Shown here: piece by piece, positions 7,456 to 16,113 of the stretch
Layout: each line of letters starts with the position of its first letter
Numbering within the stretch: position 1 is the stretch's first letter
Assembly: GCA_024640785.1 (NCBI GenBank)
Contig: JAHEEI010000004.1
Location: forward strand, 1-40,105
Source of the DNA: Pseudomonadota bacterium
GTDB taxonomy: Bacteria; Desulfobacterota; WTBG01; CAIYCZ01; CAIRTM01
Direction of reading: 5' to 3'
Length of the DNA: 40,105 nucleotides
Program-made: the position numbers and the translations under genes
Notes under the pieces: generated by a model
The model's input: only the letters and a program-made list of their open reading frames with translations
The model's database searches: none
What the model was told of the DNA's origin: nothing

Positions 7456-9177
7456 TCAAAAGTCGAAATCACTTTTTTTGGGTAAACCAAGTCCTTTGGT
7501 GGTCTGAAAAGCATATTCTTTCCTGCCTATTGCAACACAGACTTTTTTTCCATCTCCTTTTAAGCTAATTTGATCCTCAGGAAAACGATTTTTTAAAATA
7601 TTTATAAGGCAAATAGCTTTTTCAATACCATCCCCCCTGTTATAGTTCCAGACTTCATCCGGCTGCGCCAGTCTGGAACTATCGTAAATAGATTCGTTTT
7701 CCATCAGCCATAGTTTTTCGGCTAACCCCTCCTTATCAAGGTCTTTGCTGCCTTCTATGCTCACCGGGTTTCTTTCTATCGCAGCTTTTAAAAATGGTTT
7801 CCAGGGAGATTTTTCCAGGTCTCGGTAAGCACTAAAGGCAAGATCTGCCACCGAGTTTTTATCTCTCATTGATTCGAGATATTCTATAATTTCTTCGCGG
7901 TTTGATAGCTTGTCAAAAATAAGCGGTTCCTTTTCCACCCAGTGTTTTCGTGCATCTGGCAAATCCGGTTCAATCCTGCAGAATTTTTTAAGATCTGCTA
8001 TTACTTCTTCAACATTGTAGCAACAGCTTTTTAAATGTGCTTTCAGGTTCTCAATGTCACACGAAGAATCGAGAGATACACCCCCTTTTTTAAAGAAGGA
8101 CTCGATATCGTCAAGAAGAATCCTTCCCTGAATCGGGGAGGGATAAAATTCATCTTCATCAATTTCATGGAGAAGTTTTTCCTGGGTATTGTCTCCGATA
8201 CGAAGCTTGCTGCTGTGTTCATAATGAAACACTTTCTCAGACTCTATAAATCTGGGTTTTCCACAGCACTTGTGGGCAATTTGGAAACATTTTTGTATTT
8301 TGCTGTTATGCCTTAAAAAATTTGCCAGAATTTCAAAATTAATGTCCGTTGTAAGATATTGTCCAAGCTTTTTTGAGAGTTTACGGTAAGAGTCCGGTGA
8401 AATGGTAGCTTCTTTATACATGGTATGGATGTACCCGGTATTGTTGACCACAATGGTTACCTTTTCGTTTTGAAGGGCACGCCGGGTCTTGTCAGACATC
8501 TCTGTACCGTTAAACCACATGTTTTTAGTAACAATACGTCTGTTGTTCGTGATAATTCCGTCATTTATGTCAATAAAGTTCTGGGAATGAAGAGGGGTTG
8601 CAAGCATATACATACTGCTCAAGGGAATTTCTGCAATTACAAAAAGAAGGCTTGTATAAAGAGCTGCAAGAGATACGCACTCGCCGGCACCGGCAGGGTA
8701 ACCTTCCTTATACTTGAAAGCATCCATTGCTTCAGCTGTTTCCGTTTTCCAGTAGGGAATTATATCCGAGGTGTATTTGTCCAAGCCAAAGTGTCTCCTG
8801 ATATCAAGATCAAAGTAGTATTTGTCACCTTCATATCCGAAGAGAGCATTGCTTCTGGTCAGAATGTCCTCATCAACAAAGGAAGAAAAACGTTTCAGCT
8901 CTTTCTTTTTATTAGTAAGGCCCCAGGTGTCAAGGTCAAGGTTGAATGAAAAACAGTCCATGATAAATTGCTTGGTGCGCTGAAGCCTTCTATACGGACT
9001 TTTTTTCCCCAGGTCTTTGAACCAGGGATCTTTTTTCCACTGCCAGACAAGAGGAGACATAATATTTGCAAGCACAAGGGAAAACATGAGTTCCGGGAAA
9101 ATGAAGACTTCCATATCAGAAAGAGTCGCTGCCGAAGAATATTTTTCAACCGATTCAGTATCATCAGCACAATACAT
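7456..9177 (-). CDS. Uncharacterised protein with a transglutaminase-like Cys-His motif
   Basis: A 573-residue, mostly soluble protein. The N-terminal half contains GAGECVSLAALYTSLLFV (C167) followed 30 residues later by ATPLHSQNFIDIND (H197, D203), which has the Cys-then-His-then-Asp order of transglutaminase-like/papain-fold proteins; the helix after the cysteine is hydrophobic as in those folds. This is a tentative fold assignment, not a reaction. A hydrophobic stretch lies near residues 27-45, without a clear signal peptide. The rest of the sequence is highly charged and unfamiliar. The ATG at 9177 is the only good start. Its gene follows the DEAD-box helicase on the same strand with an 88-bp gap, so the two may be co-transcribed. 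Confidence 0.6.
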   Translation of the reverse strand: MYCADDTESVEKYSSAATLSDMEVFIFPELMFSLVLANIMSPLVWQWKKDPWFKDLGKKSPYRRLQRTKQFIMDCFSFNLDLDTWGLTNKKKELKRFSSFVDEDILTRSNALFGYEGDKYYFDLDIRRHFGLDKYTSDIIPYWKTETAEAMDAFKYKEGYPAGAGECVSLAALYTSLLFVIAEIPLSSMYMLATPLHSQNFIDINDGIITNNRRIVTKNMWFNGTEMSDKTRRALQNEKVTIVVNNTGYIHTMYKEATISPDSYRKLSKKLGQYLTTDINFEILANFLRHNSKIQKCFQIAHKCCGKPRFIESEKVFHYEHSSKLRIGDNTQEKLLHEIDEDEFYPSPIQGRILLDDIESFFKKGGVSLDSSCDIENLKAHLKSCCYNVEEVIADLKKFCRIEPDLPDARKHWVEKEPLIFDKLSNREEIIEYLESMRDKNSVADLAFSAYRDLEKSPWKPFLKAAIERNPVSIEGSKDLDKEGLAEKLWLMENESIYDSSRLAQPDEVWNYNRGDGIEKAICLINILKNRFPEDQISLKGDGKKVCVAIGRKEYAFQTTKGLGLPKKSDFDF

Positions 9178-9265
9178 TTTAGCCTCTTGAAGTTATTAAT
9201 TTAAAGAGTTTATTATCTATACTAAACATATCTTTGTTTAGGAGGATTATAAATATAAAACAAGA

Positions 9266-10861
9266 TTATTGGCTGCTCCTGGTTTTTTTTGCATGGGAGA
9301 TAAGTGATTTTTGTCCCTTCTCTTTAAAGCTTATCACAATTTTCTCTGCTTTATCAAAAGGGACTGTTATAAAAGAAAAATTGTCCATTATCTGTATATC
9401 GTTGATTTCCCGATTCTTAATCTTGATTTTGCTCATAATAAGATCAACAAGTTTTTTAGGATTAAGCTTGTCTTTTTTACCAAGTGCGACAAAAAGTCTT
9501 GCCTTACCCTGTTGATCAAGCGGCCTCCCTTTTGCACCAACCTCTTTTATTTCACCATAGGCATCAGGGTTGAGCTCTTCTTCGAAACAATAGTTAAGGG
9601 TAGCAGCTAATATTTCTGTTGGATCACCTTCTCCAAGCAATTGCTTAGCCCAGTTATAGTAGTCGGTACTAATTTTATCTTCAAGAATGGCATTCAGGTC
9701 ATCGTATATCTTTTTCTTTTTGGCATTAATAATATCTTTTACTCTGGGTACGTTTGATTTCTTAATAGCCGTCTTTGCAAATCGCTGTATGAACATCAAC
9801 TGTTTGTATTCACTGGGGGTAATAAAGGTAATCGCGGTGCCCTGATGTCCGGCTCTTCCCGTACGGCCTATTCGATGAACATAAGACTCCGGATCTTGAG
9901 GCAGTGAATAGTTTATAACGTGGGTGAGATTATTAACATCAATCCCACGTGCGGCAACATCTGTTGCAACAAGGATATTGACTCTCTGTTTCCTGAAATT
10001 CCCCAAGGTTCTTTCTCTTTGAGCCTGTGAAATGTCTCCGTGAATTGCTTCCGCGTCATACCCTCTATCTATTAAATGATTTGCAACAGAATCGACATCC
10101 ATCTTTGTTCTGCAGAAAACCAGACCATAAAAATCATCTTCAATATCAATTATTCTGCACAACGCCTCAAACTTATCAGAAGCTTTTACCTCAAAATATA
10201 TTTGTTCTGTCAGGCTGGTGGTCAGCTGCTCTTTAACTTTAAGAAGTTCATAGCCATCCATATATTTACGGGCAAGATCTGTTATCCTCTTTGGCATTGT
10301 TGCGGAAAAAAGCAGGGTTCTTTTATCCGGATTTGTATGCTTCATTATTTCTTCCATATCTTCAATGAAACCCATATTAAGCATTTCGTCTGCCTCATCA
10401 AGTATCAGGTGCTCAATGTTTCCAATCTTTAATGTTTTTCTGTTAAGGTGGTCGATTACCCGGCCCGGAGTTCCGACAACAATATGAACGCCTTTTTTAA
10501 GTCTGCGTAACTGTTCGTCAATAGATTGTCCGCCATATATAGGAACTATTTTTATGTTTTTTATACCCTTTAGAGAATTGATTTCTTCTGATACCTGAAT
10601 CGCCAGCTCACGAGTAGGAGTCAGGATCAGGGCCTGAACCGTTTTTGAGTCAGTATTAATCATTTCTATCAAGGGCAGACCAAATGCAGCTGTTTTGCCT
10701 GTACCTGTTTGGGCCTGAGCAATTATATTCGTGTCATCTCTGAGCATCACAGGTATGGTCATAGCCTGAATTGCAGTTGGTTCTTCAAAACCCTTTTTAT
10801 TTATGGCGGCCAGAACTTTTTCTGAGAGTCCAAGGTCATTAAATGTCATTTTTTCAACCAT
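9266..10861 (-). CDS. deaD: DEAD-box ATP-dependent RNA helicase (DeaD/CsdA type)
   Basis: A 531-residue RNA helicase with all core motifs in order: Q motif region (FNDLGLSEK ... TAIQ, residues 7-32), Walker A AQTGTGKT (50-57), PTRELA (82-87), TPGR (131-134), DEAD (155-158), SAT (186-188), ARGID (304-308) and HRIGRTGR (329-336). Residues about 455-520 form a DbpA-type RNA-binding domain, which is typical of DeaD/CsdA and DbpA proteins that act in ribosome assembly and in cold conditions. The start at 10861 (MVEK) has an AAGAG-like site; a second ATG four codons in is an alternative. A 302-bp region separates it from the divergent U32 gene, long enough for a regulated leader, as is common for cold-induced helicases (inference). 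Confidence 0.93.
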   Translation of the reverse strand: MVEKMTFNDLGLSEKVLAAINKKGFEEPTAIQAMTIPVMLRDDTNIIAQAQTGTGKTAAFGLPLIEMINTDSKTVQALILTPTRELAIQVSEEINSLKGIKNIKIVPIYGGQSIDEQLRRLKKGVHIVVGTPGRVIDHLNRKTLKIGNIEHLILDEADEMLNMGFIEDMEEIMKHTNPDKRTLLFSATMPKRITDLARKYMDGYELLKVKEQLTTSLTEQIYFEVKASDKFEALCRIIDIEDDFYGLVFCRTKMDVDSVANHLIDRGYDAEAIHGDISQAQRERTLGNFRKQRVNILVATDVAARGIDVNNLTHVINYSLPQDPESYVHRIGRTGRAGHQGTAITFITPSEYKQLMFIQRFAKTAIKKSNVPRVKDIINAKKKKIYDDLNAILEDKISTDYYNWAKQLLGEGDPTEILAATLNYCFEEELNPDAYGEIKEVGAKGRPLDQQGKARLFVALGKKDKLNPKKLVDLIMSKIKIKNREINDIQIMDNFSFITVPFDKAEKIVISFKEKGQKSLISHAKKTRSSQ

Positions 10862-11163
10862 TTTTTCTCTTTTCTTAATTGTTTTAAGTTAATAAAAGCA
10901 TACGCTTTTTTACTGTAAAAAGACATTAAAACATCTTCAAAAAAGAATAAAGTCTAATGCCAGGAAATACATATATAACACATCTAACCGGTCTATCCCT
11001 GCCAATTTTTAATAAACAGGCCTGTACGCTGTTTTATACTGAAAAACAATTGTTGCGGCAAATATCATGACTTTGGTATCCTTTTATTATAGTAGATAGC
11101 TTTAAGTGCTGCTATGATAAAATACAAAAAAGAACTAACCTGGCAAAAAGGAAGGCTTTATCA
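10862..11163. other. Intergenic region between divergent deaD and U32 genes
   Basis: About 300 bp, AT-rich, no gene found. It must hold the promoters of both flanking genes; a TATGAT-like -10 element lies near 11113 for the rightward gene without an obvious -35. No strong hairpin or known riboswitch was recognised. Confidence 0.5.
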
Positions 11164-12447
11164 ATGGCAAAGATTATATGTGGCAAAAAGCCCGAAATAA
11201 TGTCCCCCGCAGGAAACTGGATTAGCCTGCGGACTGCTCTTGATGCGGGCTGCGACGCAGTATATTTTGGTATAAAAGGCATTAATATGCGTGCCGGCGC
11301 AGACAACTTTTTAATATCGGAAATGAAAAGAGTTGCCGATCTGTGCCATAAAAAAAGCGTCAAAGCATATCTTGCCCTTAATACGGTTATCCATGAAAAA
11401 GATATTCCAAAGACCATAAAGATAATTGATAAGGCAAAACAGGCGGGTGTTGATGCAGTTATCTGCTGGGATTTCTCAATCATAACAGCGTCATTAAGTA
11501 AAAAGATTTCGGTATATCTGTCCACCCAGATGTCGATATTAAACTCGAGCAGCATCCTTCATTTTTATAACAGTTTTGGAATAAAAAGGTTTGTCCTAGC
11601 TAGAGAATGTTCTTTGAAAGAAATTATGAATGTCAGAAAAAACCTGAAAGCAGTTCTTGGCAAAAAAGCGGAGCAAATAGAAATAGAAGTCTTTATCCAC
11701 GGAGCCATGTGCGTTTCTATTAGTGGCAGATGCTTTCTGTCTCAGTTTCAGTTCAATAAATCAGCCAATACCGGCGAATGTATTCAGCCCTGTAGGAGAG
11801 AATATCTTGTGACAGACCTTGAAGAAAAACGCAGTTTTTCTGTGGGCAGCAACTATATAGTAAGTCCGAAAGATCTGTGCACACTCCCATTTATTGAAAA
11901 GCTGATAGAAGCAGGGATAGAGAGTTTTAAGATAGAAGGAAGAAACAGAAGTCCTGAATATGTAGGCATTGTAACTTCAGCCTACCGAAAGGCAGTTGAC
12001 TTTTATTTTGAAAACAGAAAAAACCCGGGTTTTAAAAAAGAGTTTGAAAAGCTGAAAAAGGAGCTTTTAAAAGAAGTCGAAAAAGTATATAATCGAGGCT
12101 TTTCTTCGGGGTTCTTTCTTGGAAAACCGATTAATGAATGGACTGAAAAACACGGTAACATTGCCACCACAAGAAAAGAGTATTCAGGCTATGTAATAAA
12201 ATACTATAAAAAGGCAGGGGTGGCAGAGGTTAAAATCGAAAGCAATGGATTTAAAAAAGGTGATGAAATAATGTTTCAGGGCACAACAACTGGTAGTTTT
12301 TCTCAAAAAGCCGGTTCAATGGAGATAGAACATGTGCAGATCCGTTGTGCTGAAAAAGGAGCTATCCTTGCGGTTAAAACAGATAGGCCTGTTCGGACAA
12401 AAGACAAGCTGTATGTTATCAAAAATATAAAGCAGGGTTCTCTTTAG
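11164..12447 (+). CDS. Peptidase U32 family protein, TrhP (YegQ)-like tRNA hydroxylation factor
   Basis: A 427-residue U32-family protein. Seen: the N-terminal signature KPEIMSPAGNWISLRTALDA (residues 9-28), GCDAVYFGIKGINMRA, VYLSTQMS, and the diagnostic central block IHGAMCVSISGRCFLS through NTGECIQPCRREY. Cysteines C183, C190, C206 and C239 have spacings close to those of the [4Fe-4S] cluster ligands of UbiU-type U32 proteins; C210 is extra. Known of the family: despite the protease name, members take part in prephenate-dependent, oxygen-independent hydroxylation of RNA (TrhP at tRNA U34, RlhA on 23S rRNA) or ubiquinone (UbiU/V). Length and C-terminal beta-barrel domain fit TrhP better than the 330-residue UbiU or 650-residue RlhA. 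It overlaps the convergent methyltransferase by 4 bp. Confidence 0.85.
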   Translation: MAKIICGKKPEIMSPAGNWISLRTALDAGCDAVYFGIKGINMRAGADNFLISEMKRVADLCHKKSVKAYLALNTVIHEKDIPKTIKIIDKAKQAGVDAVICWDFSIITASLSKKISVYLSTQMSILNSSSILHFYNSFGIKRFVLARECSLKEIMNVRKNLKAVLGKKAEQIEIEVFIHGAMCVSISGRCFLSQFQFNKSANTGECIQPCRREYLVTDLEEKRSFSVGSNYIVSPKDLCTLPFIEKLIEAGIESFKIEGRNRSPEYVGIVTSAYRKAVDFYFENRKNPGFKKEFEKLKKELLKEVEKVYNRGFSSGFFLGKPINEWTEKHGNIATTRKEYSGYVIKYYKKAGVAEVKIESNGFKKGDEIMFQGTTTGSFSQKAGSMEIEHVQIRCAEKGAILAVKTDRPVRTKDKLYVIKNIKQGSL

Positions 12448-13214
12448 GCCGGCACATTAAATCCCAGTTCCCTTCTCACAGCTTTGTACTCTTCTGTAAA
12501 ACTCTGGTCTTCATTTCTGACTGAAAGTGTTTCAATTTCATTAAGTCCTTTTTTTTTCTTTAAAAATCTGAAAAGAGAAATAAGCGGAGGTTTTGTCTTT
12601 CTTGGAATCACGTCTACTCTTAAATCACAGCAAAAAGAATAGTTTTTTGCTGCATCAAAAACTCTTTCAGCATACTGGAAAGGATAAACCGTGGTAAAAA
12701 AACCGCCTTCTTCAACGTGATGTGAGGCAGACTTGAAGTAATCAAAAATAGTTCCATTCAGTTCAAACCTTACCCCTGCCTTGTCACTGTTAGAGCTGAC
12801 AGGGCCTTCATCTTTTCTGTAATATGGAGGAGAGGATGTCACGATTTTGAACTTTTCATCAAGAAATTTATTTCTGATATCAGCATGGAGGAGTTTGAAA
12901 CGGCATGAAAGACCATTTACTTCAAGAGACTTTTTCCCAAGCATAAATCTGCTATGGTTGATTTCAATACCATAGCCTTCTGCTTCAGGAAAAGCCCACA
13001 GAAATATCATTGGGACAGAGCAGAGACCCGACCCGAGATCAAGAAACCTGTTTGGCGAAGGTAAAATATTTTTTGCACTCTTAACTGCAAGCCAAGCAAC
13101 GAGCATATCGTCTGTGGAATAGCGCTGACCCTTTTCATGTTGGTATATTATAAAATTACCGGATAGAGTATCAATTCTTGCACCCGTAATAGATCTTTGT
13201 TTCTCAGCCAACAA
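12444..13214 (-). CDS. TrmN6-like N6-adenine methyltransferase
   Basis: A 256-residue SAM-dependent methyltransferase. Seen: DTLSGNFIIYQHEKGQRYSTDD (positions 15-36, the family's N-terminal block, read here as two adjoining parts), motif I FLDLGSGLCSVP (57-68), an acidic GIEIN loop (82-86) and motif IV at SSPPY (127-131). The last replaces the usual NPPY asparagine with serine; related proteins from this bacterial group often have a Ser or Thr here, so it need not be inactive. E. coli TrmN6 methylates A37 of tRNA-Val; the target here is inferred. The start is a TTG codon at 13214, supported by an AAAGGAG site about 7 bases upstream. A hairpin (13242-13271) separates it from the upstream CheX gene, so it probably has its own promoter or depends on readthrough. 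Confidence 0.8.
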   Translation of the reverse strand: MLAEKQRSITGARIDTLSGNFIIYQHEKGQRYSTDDMLVAWLAVKSAKNILPSPNRFLDLGSGLCSVPMIFLWAFPEAEGYGIEINHSRFMLGKKSLEVNGLSCRFKLLHADIRNKFLDEKFKIVTSSPPYYRKDEGPVSSNSDKAGVRFELNGTIFDYFKSASHHVEEGGFFTTVYPFQYAERVFDAAKNYSFCCDLRVDVIPRKTKPPLISLFRFLKKKKGLNEIETLSVRNEDQSFTEEYKAVRRELGFNVPA

Positions 13215-13241
13215 AAAACTCCTTTTACGATAAAGAATAAA

Positions 13242-13271
13242 GCTCCGGATCGCTTAATTGTGATACGGAGC
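13242..13271 (-). terminator. Hairpin, likely terminator after cheX on the minus strand
   Basis: GCTCCG at 13242-13247 pairs with CGGAGC at 13266-13271, with further partial pairing inside (ATC/GAT). On the minus strand it is followed by a T-rich stretch (TTTATTCTTT). It ends about 28 bases before the methyltransferase start and 120 bases after the cheX stop. Confidence 0.5.
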
Positions 13272-13390
13272 CCTTAAAACATATTATTCATGAGTTTTTT
13301 AATCATAATAATGTGTTGCTTTTGAGGGAAGAAATCATCTGATTGTCTGTTTATTAGGGTTTTATTCCAAGGTCTAAAAATATATGTTTT

Positions 13391-13870
13391 TTAGCCGGAC
13401 AAACCTTCAAGACAAATACCCAGCTCAAAAAATCCCTTTTCTAATTCAAATTTCACCATAGTCATGTTTTTGCCTTTTGGCCTGTTTAACTTAAGATCTT
13501 TTCCTGAAATAATAGTTGGCAGGCCTGCCCCGAGTTTAGTGCCCAGTAATGATATTCTTTTTCTTGCCTGACCTGAGATCATGTTTGCTATTTCACCCAC
13601 GGCCTCTCTAACCTAAGCATTCATGGTCTCAAATTTTTCACAAAACATGGTTGAAACTATCTGTATAATACTTGATTTTGTAAAGCCGATGGTCATAAAG
13701 CCCTTTATGTTTTCATCCCTATTTGAAAAACCTATTATTCCCAACACTTCTGCCACACTTTTTTGCTTGTCCCAGATACAGGTCTCATTAACAACCGGCT
13801 TAACAAAAGCCATGGTTTCCAGGACCTTAATGGTTGCATCAACAAAAGGGGTTACATGCTCATTTTCCAT
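13391..13870 (-). pseudogene. CheX-family chemotaxis phosphatase gene with one in-frame amber (TAG) codon
   Basis: Read as one frame, the gene encodes about 159 residues, the usual CheX length. The first 85 codons (from the ATG at 13870) end at a TAG at 13613-13615, directly after ETMNA; the frame then continues without shift as VREAVGEIANMISGQARKR. That block holds the CheX/CheC catalytic pattern with Glu and Asn (GEIANM), so the stop falls just before the active-site helix. A Glu codon (GAG) is expected at this position and differs from TAG by one base. CheX proteins dephosphorylate CheY-P. Possible explanations are a recent nonsense mutation, a sequencing error, or amber readthrough. The C-terminal part has its own ATG (13600) but would lack half the fold. 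Confidence 0.75.
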
Positions 13871-14080
13871 TTGAAAATCCTATTATTTTTTAAAATTAAA
13901 TATTTATGCAAAAAATATGTTCTGGGAAAATATATTTATGTCAAAGCCCATAGCAGTATTTATTATTTATCATCAATGCTAAGCCAGCATATTTTAAATT
14001 TTAAAGGCATAGCCATCGATTGCTTCACAAGAAAAGTATCAAAACAAGGTGTTTAATCCAGTGTCACAAAAAGGTTTCTC

Positions 14081-15202
14081 TTATGTGGCCAATTCTTCTT
14101 TCTCAGGTTCAATAATCTGCCTGTAATATGCCAACAGCAAACATGTCATCGGAAGGGCAATAATAACACCAAAAACACCCAGAAGTTTTCCCCAGACAGA
14201 CACAGAAAGCAGAATGATTGCTGGAGAAAGTCCGGTAACTTTGCCCATAATTCTTGGAGTTAAAATATAATCCTGTATTATTTGAACAATTGCAAAAACC
14301 AGCAGGGTAAGGCCAGCAGTCGTCATGAGTCCTGTTCCTGTTTCAATCGTTTGTAAAACAGCCAGCAAACAGGCGGGGATGATTGCCGCAATCTGAAGGT
14401 AGGGGACCATATTTAAAAGACCTATGAAAAGCCCGAAGAAAATGGCCATGGGTAGCCCCGTAATTATAAAACCAATAGAAAAAAGAAAACCTACCAAAAC
14501 AGCGATCAGAGCCTGAGCTCGAAAATATCTGCTCATTCCCATATTAAAATCATCAACAAAATTTTCTATGTCTGAATGCCATTTTGAAGGAACAAGGGTC
14601 TTCCACCCTTTTTTGACATTCTGATAATCCATTAGTAGAAAAACCAGATATAGAAAAATAACAAAAAACCCCATCAAGGCTAAAAAAAAGTTTGCAGCTC
14701 CCTGAAACATCTTCCATAGGCCCGGCAGGATCTTTTTTACTGTAGCCTGGATAATAAGCCATACATCTTTTCGGCCTAGCATATCACCTACACGGTCCAT
14801 TTCCTCACCCCGGACCATTGACCTTACACTTTCCCATAGGTCGGGAGGGACATATTCGAGAGCTCTTTTTGATAATTCCTGATCTTCTGCAACACGCACA
14901 ATCAGTTTTGATACATGAAAGACCTCTTTTTTAATCAAGGGCACAGTTACAAAACCGGCCAGAAAAAGAAGACCTGAAACCATAATCAATGCTACAAATA
15001 CAGCCGCAGCCCGATGTTTGATTTTTTTCTGGACCAGGTTTACCAGTGGATTTAAAAGATATGCTAGAAGAAAAGCCGTTGCAAAGGGAATCAGCACATC
15101 AGAGAGATATTTCATCAGCCAGAGAACAGCAGCAAAAAAAAGGGCTGTAATAAAAATACGGAATACTCTGTCAAAAGTATAAGGCTTGCTGGATGAGGGC
15201 AT
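14081..15202 (-). CDS. AI-2E family transporter (PerM/YdiK-like permease)
   Basis: A 373-residue integral membrane protein with about eight hydrophobic helices in the family arrangement: two at the N-terminus (residues about 12-50, including VLIPFATAFLLAYLLNPLV), one near 65-90, a long soluble segment (about 95-155), then helices around 155-195 and a cluster from 225 to 360. The conserved GLLNMVPYLQ and LTPRIMGKVTGLSP segments are present. An AGGAG site precedes the ATG at 15202. Family members are exporters or antiporters; one was linked to autoinducer-2 export and others to sodium/proton exchange, so the substrate here is open. It is separated from cheX by about 210 bp and diverges from the next gene. 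Confidence 0.9.
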   Translation of the reverse strand: MPSSSKPYTFDRVFRIFITALFFAAVLWLMKYLSDVLIPFATAFLLAYLLNPLVNLVQKKIKHRAAAVFVALIMVSGLLFLAGFVTVPLIKKEVFHVSKLIVRVAEDQELSKRALEYVPPDLWESVRSMVRGEEMDRVGDMLGRKDVWLIIQATVKKILPGLWKMFQGAANFFLALMGFFVIFLYLVFLLMDYQNVKKGWKTLVPSKWHSDIENFVDDFNMGMSRYFRAQALIAVLVGFLFSIGFIITGLPMAIFFGLFIGLLNMVPYLQIAAIIPACLLAVLQTIETGTGLMTTAGLTLLVFAIVQIIQDYILTPRIMGKVTGLSPAIILLSVSVWGKLLGVFGVIIALPMTCLLLAYYRQIIEPEKEELAT

Positions 15203-15435
15203 GAAATCTCCTGACTAAAGATTAATGCGTTTTAAAATACAGGCCTCGTCAACCTCTGTACTATGGAAATATAAAATGAAAAAGACACCGTGTCAATGCA
15301 AAACGGATTTTGTTTCAACACGGCTCACAGCTGAAGCTCAGAGTTTAAAGATATTTACTTTCCGTAACCACCAATCTGTGTTACATACAAAATAAGAAGC
15401 AACAATCATTGTTTCCTCTTTTAAAGGCTGGACAT

Positions 15436-16104
15436 ATGCCTAAAGAAGCAAACACAAATTTGCCCAGCGAACCATCAAAAACAACTCTGAAGTATATCAG
15501 AGCAACAGGTCATTTTCTTCTTGTTGCCACGCTTTCGTTGTTTATCATTCTTGGAATCAAAGAAGGTTCTCCATATGATAATGTCTGGAAGCTTGTGCTG
15601 GCACATTTTGTCAGCGGTCGGGCAGGAAACGTTGGGGTCGGTCTGATGCAGGGGTTTAACCACTACTTTCTCCTCTACGAGTGCTGCATGATCGATTTTA
15701 TCATCATTTTTTATGTTTATCCATGGTTTGTTTCGGGATACCAGCATCTTTCTGACTGGCCCATTATCGGTCCGGGGCTGAAACATACTCATGAAATTGC
15801 CCTGGAGCATAAAAAGAGAATTGCGCCGTATGGCGCAATAGGTCTGATGGTTTTTGTAATATTTCCATTCTGGAGTACAGGGCCGCTTGTTGGAGTAATG
15901 GTGGGATATCTCCTAGGTATGAGCACAAGACTGACTTTTACAACAGTTATTATAGGTGACGCAATTGCAGTAGCTGCGTGGATCTGGGCTCATGATAAAC
16001 TTTACAATCACAACCGTCAATTTACCATTATACTTCTCATCATTATTTTTGCTCTCGCAATTGGAGGAGCAATATATGCGAAGATCAGAAAAAGAAAGAA
16101 TTAG
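15436..16104 (+). CDS. Small multidrug export family (PF06695-like) membrane protein
   Basis: A 222-residue membrane protein from the ATG at 15436, chosen because AAAGG lies 8 bases upstream; a TTG at 15409 in the same frame would add nine residues but has a poorer site. Hydrophobic helices lie at about residues 26-42, 75-95, 130-160 and 195-213. The segment YGAIGLMVFVIFPFWSTGP followed by LVGVMVGYLLGM matches the conserved core of the putative small multi-drug export family. No transport activity has been shown for most members, so the name is only a label. The gene converges with the aldehyde oxidoreductase gene with a 9-bp gap and is probably monocistronic. Confidence 0.75.
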   Translation: MPKEANTNLPSEPSKTTLKYIRATGHFLLVATLSLFIILGIKEGSPYDNVWKLVLAHFVSGRAGNVGVGLMQGFNHYFLLYECCMIDFIIIFYVYPWFVSGYQHLSDWPIIGPGLKHTHEIALEHKKRIAPYGAIGLMVFVIFPFWSTGPLVGVMVGYLLGMSTRLTFTTVIIGDAIAVAAWIWAHDKLYNHNRQFTIILLIIIFALAIGGAIYAKIRKRKN

Positions 16105-16113
16105 CCAAATATT

